Shown one piece after another: positions 61,401 through 64,000 of a DNA stretch of 64,000 bases. The notes beneath the pieces are model-generated. The model searched no databases and was not told where the DNA came from. It was given only the letters and a program-made list of their open reading frames with translations. Position 1 is the first letter of the stretch, and each line of letters starts with the position of its first letter. A program made the translations under genes and the position numbers. Source of the DNA: Yamagishiella unicocca (Eukaryota > Chlorophyta > Chlorophyceae > Chlamydomonadales > Volvocaceae); contig BDSL01000007.1 of NCBI GenBank assembly GCA_003116995.1, positions 1,922,001 through 1,986,000 on the forward strand. The letters run 5' to 3'.

Positions 61401-64000
61401 TCATGTCTTTTTACCGTGGTAAATCCCCTCCCTGAACCCTCTTCTCCTATCGCCGGTCTTGTTGAGTGATTTACCTTGTATCCATGCTGCACAGATTCCA
61501 TGACGTGGAACCTCAGCCGGGTCTGTGTGACGAGATGACGCAGCCGCATCGCCTGAGCCGCAAGGTGAGCGGACGAGTTTGCCTCTGGAGTGGCCTCTGG
61601 AAGCTGCCGGGCAGCTAAATTAAAGAACCCACGAGACCTACATACCATTGTGGTCTTCTGTTCGTTCCAGACTTGCACATTTTGTCCTCCCCCGAGTTCC
61701 GCATCACAACCCCGTTGTTACCTTGGCGCCAATCGTCCAGGTTGTATCCGGTGGCGGTACCGGCAGCGTCGTTCCCGCGAGGCTGCTGAACGAAAACACG
61801 ATGGTGCTGTCGGAGGATGCGGTGGTGGCTTGCCGCAACGGGCGGCCATATTTGATGTTCAGGTGTGCAACATCAATTCGTAGTTTACACCGCAAAGGAG
61901 AAGCTGGGTGCATGGAACCATGGAAGTAAAGCTAGGCATGGGAAAGGAGGGATCCGAGAGAACCGGACGGGCGCAGGACATGAGATCAGATACTTAGCTA
62001 GCCTAGTTAAGACGCACCAGAACCTATACGTAACCAGTTCGAGTGCCTGGCTAAAGGGACCGAGCCTTGCTTAGCCCCCATGAACAACTTGGCGAACGGC
62101 CGGGTGTCCCCACTCTCTCTCCACTTTTTTGCAGGCTCGGCGACACGTTCCCCGGCCATGTGCTCGATGTGCAGGTGGGCGGAACGGAAAACTAGTGTGA
62201 AATATTGCGGCTAACACGCTGGACGTACAGCCCGAAGTGGCGAATGCGCTCGGGGGCAGTGTCCTTAATTTGAGGGTAATTGCCGTTCCAAAAGCTCCGT
62301 CACAGTGCTTGGGCACGGCGCCTTGAATAAGACATAGTATGATGGAATGTATATGTTGCGGGCAAGGGCCGTTGCAGGCGTGCCAGATCGCAGGTTGTGT
62401 GGTGCCGACGCAATGCCGTGCCAAGCTCCATGAAGTCACGTTCATTGTCGAGGCCGGCCCCAGGGCATGGCAATGGCCACATCTGGACCTACCATGCAAG
62501 CCGTCCCGACGTCTGTGTGGATGGCACCGCGTGTGTGCAGGTCACCGCTCACCTGTACCGGTGGCAAGCCACTCACACAGCCGAAGGAGAGCTGCTACCT
62601 TATGAGGAACACCCCTTGGAGCTGGAGCCGAGTAGCCTGCTCTTACGGTATGTACGAATGAGACCCAGTAGCGCATGCGGCTTCCCTGCTAACCTACCAT
62701 CATGTGTCGGCAATCGCTTGCCAAGGCCGGCCTCACCTGCCCCCCTGCCAACGCACTGCCGCCGCCCCTGCCTCCCAGGTATCCTGTCACGGTGGTGCAC
62801 GAGCTGGACCCGGCGCGCAGCCCGGTGGCGCACTGGGCCTGCCAGAAGGGGATGCGACAAGACGCAGATGCCGAAGTGGTGGTGGTGGCCAGGGTATGCG
62901 GGGGCGCGAGAAATCAGCCATGGCATATGAGCTAGTATCGTCCTACGCGTCACGGGTATGAGATGTCATTTGCGTGGGACAGAAAACTGTTCATATGGCA
63001 GTAGTAGGGCGTCGCTTCGTGTGTAATCTGACAGCTCGTGCAATCCCTTCAACTCCCACAGGGCACCCTCTACTCGCGACAGGAAGTGGTCACTCGGACG
63101 CGGGTTTACAGCGTGCTAGGGGATGTCAAGGTAAGCCAGCAGCTTGTTTCCCATAAACGCGCGGCCTGCACCTGATTGCCCAATATTTAGGTCCTGCTCC
63201 CGCCCGCCTGGCATTCCTGTATTCCAGTGGGGCCATGCCTTCCTACCGGTAGTGCTGCCCGGCAACTCCGGCGCTGCACATGGCGCATCCTCAAAGCTCG
63301 GGGCAGCTGTGGACTGGAGTCACTTCCACGCAACCACGCCGATAACGATGCCGCAGCTTTCAGGACTGTACTCGCCGCCGGTAAGCGGTTGCATGATTGT
63401 TGCACAGCTATGCGAGGCCGCCAGTGAAACGGGTTAGACGAGCAGGGATCGCGCATGGAAATGAACGTATCGCATGGCGACCGCAACCGACGATTATGCT
63501 GTGCCCGCACATTGCTTGAACCTGCAGGCGTCTGTGTCCCCTCGGCCTAGTAACCTGGGGTATGCGGGCACAAATGGTCACCCGGATTTTGGCATAGCTG
63601 GCGGTGCTGGTGGCAGCCGTCCGTTGCCATCCCATGCCACGGCATCTCAAGGCGGATCGAGGCTGGTAAGTAGTGATTGTCGCCACCACCCAGCGTCCGC
63701 TTGTAACTACCATATAGGAAGATAGCAGACAAGGGAAGAGGCATGTTCCGGGCGCCTGTCGCACACCCCGTGTGAGAGGTCATGGCTAATGTGCCTCGAA
63801 CAGCATGGGGCATCAGTACCTCCCGCATCGGCATCTTGCTTTGCTGCTGTAGGCGCGACCACAGCACCCGGCGTCACCTAAGCTTCCGAGCTCCGAACGG
63901 TCAGCGTCGACTAGTTCCCTGGTTTCGCTGGGGCAGCAACAGTCGCAGCTGGCAGCGCCAACCTCAGCTGTACTTGCGCCTGAAACAGCAAGCGCAGCGC
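58450..64000 (+). CDS. Inward-rectifier potassium channel (Kir) with duplicated cytoplasmic domain, 3' end outside window
   Basis: Eighteen exons, consistent phases: 58450-58652, 58823-58896, 59149-59260, 59563-59642, 59787-59854, 60101-60228, 60441-60564, 60755-60859, 60959-61128, 61495-61564, 61741-61862, 62135-62174, 62541-62647, 62779-62893, 63062-63130, 63228-63380, 63528-63665, 63853 to the edge; at least 675 residues. Seen: slide-helix region DFQTFWTHILRRDFFTTAV; TM1 (about 103-126); pore helix and K+ filter ATETQQTIGYGE with TIGYG at 155-159, flanked by two cysteines as in animal Kir; TM2 HSLQAVLLDSVILGIVFS with Asp184 at the rectification-controller position; basic HPKQRSRT after TM2. 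First cytoplasmic domain: VIARRDGQLKFMFRIADIQK, EGERIPVTAQ, TIDEASPLF, SEIHWGHTF, DLSRFHDVEP. A second copy follows from about 379: VVACRNGRPYLMFRLGD, EGELLPYEE, VVHELDPARSPV, DVKWGHAFLPVV, VDWSHFHAT. The tail is Ser/Gln-rich. Confidence 0.92.

Noticed and set aside
1..64000. tRNA, rRNA or organellar insertions
   Set aside because: No cloverleaf-like or rRNA-like stretch was noticed on reading; a tRNAscan or Rfam search would be decisive.

Overview
The window reads as nuclear DNA of a volvocine/chlamydomonad green alga (Chlorophyceae). The evidence is dense, small-exon genes with mostly 60-350 nt GT-AG introns, GC-rich coding exons with strong G/C third positions, Ala/Gly/Gln-rich inserts in conserved proteins, TGTAA polyadenylation motifs 90-600 nt past several stop codons, minisatellites inside introns, and a gene set (GT47 exostosin with EGF-like modules, FMN phosphatase/riboflavin kinase fusion, Rab7, XPF) typical of these algae. 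There is no sign of bacterial or organellar origin. Species cannot be fixed from the sequence alone.

Layout. 1-13.0 kb: one very large minus-strand gene with a nuclear localisation signal (at least 2,400 codons, unfinished at the left edge). 13.0-14.9 kb: AT-richer gap. 14.9-17.3 kb: plus-strand gene of unknown function, 5' part unresolved. 18.9-26.6 kb: complete minus-strand XPF/ERCC4 repair endonuclease (15 exons, 1,468 aa). 27.5-31.2 kb: a rearranged block with two near-identical copies of the promoter and first two exons of the riboflavin kinase gene, separated by a nested foldback element and a short satellite. 30.9-34.4 kb: the intact FMN phosphatase/riboflavin kinase gene. 35.9-37.7 kb: reticulon. 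38.2-40.4 kb (minus): HAD phosphatase. 40.7-42.1 kb (minus): Rab7. 42.6-48.8 kb: exostosin-type glycosyltransferase (17 exons). 49.4-51.4 kb (minus): DUF1295 membrane reductase-like protein. 51.6-55.8 kb: a small one-helix protein followed after 50 nt by an LRR/hydrolase-like protein. 56.7-57.6 kb: coiled-coil protein. 58.5-64.0 kb: inward-rectifier (Kir) potassium channel carrying two successive Kir cytoplasmic domains, unfinished at the right edge.

Most genes are unrelated housekeeping or membrane-traffic functions and do not form a pathway. Three loci stand out. The Kir gene has one pore (TIGYG filter) but two cytoplasmic rectifier domains. The riboflavin kinase locus has a promoter-bearing truncated duplicate that runs straight into a long inverted repeat, a possible natural source of hairpin RNA. 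The small-protein/LRR pair is spaced like a bicistronic transcript. All exon coordinates were derived by hand from splice sites, phase continuity and remembered family alignments; none was checked by software or transcripts.
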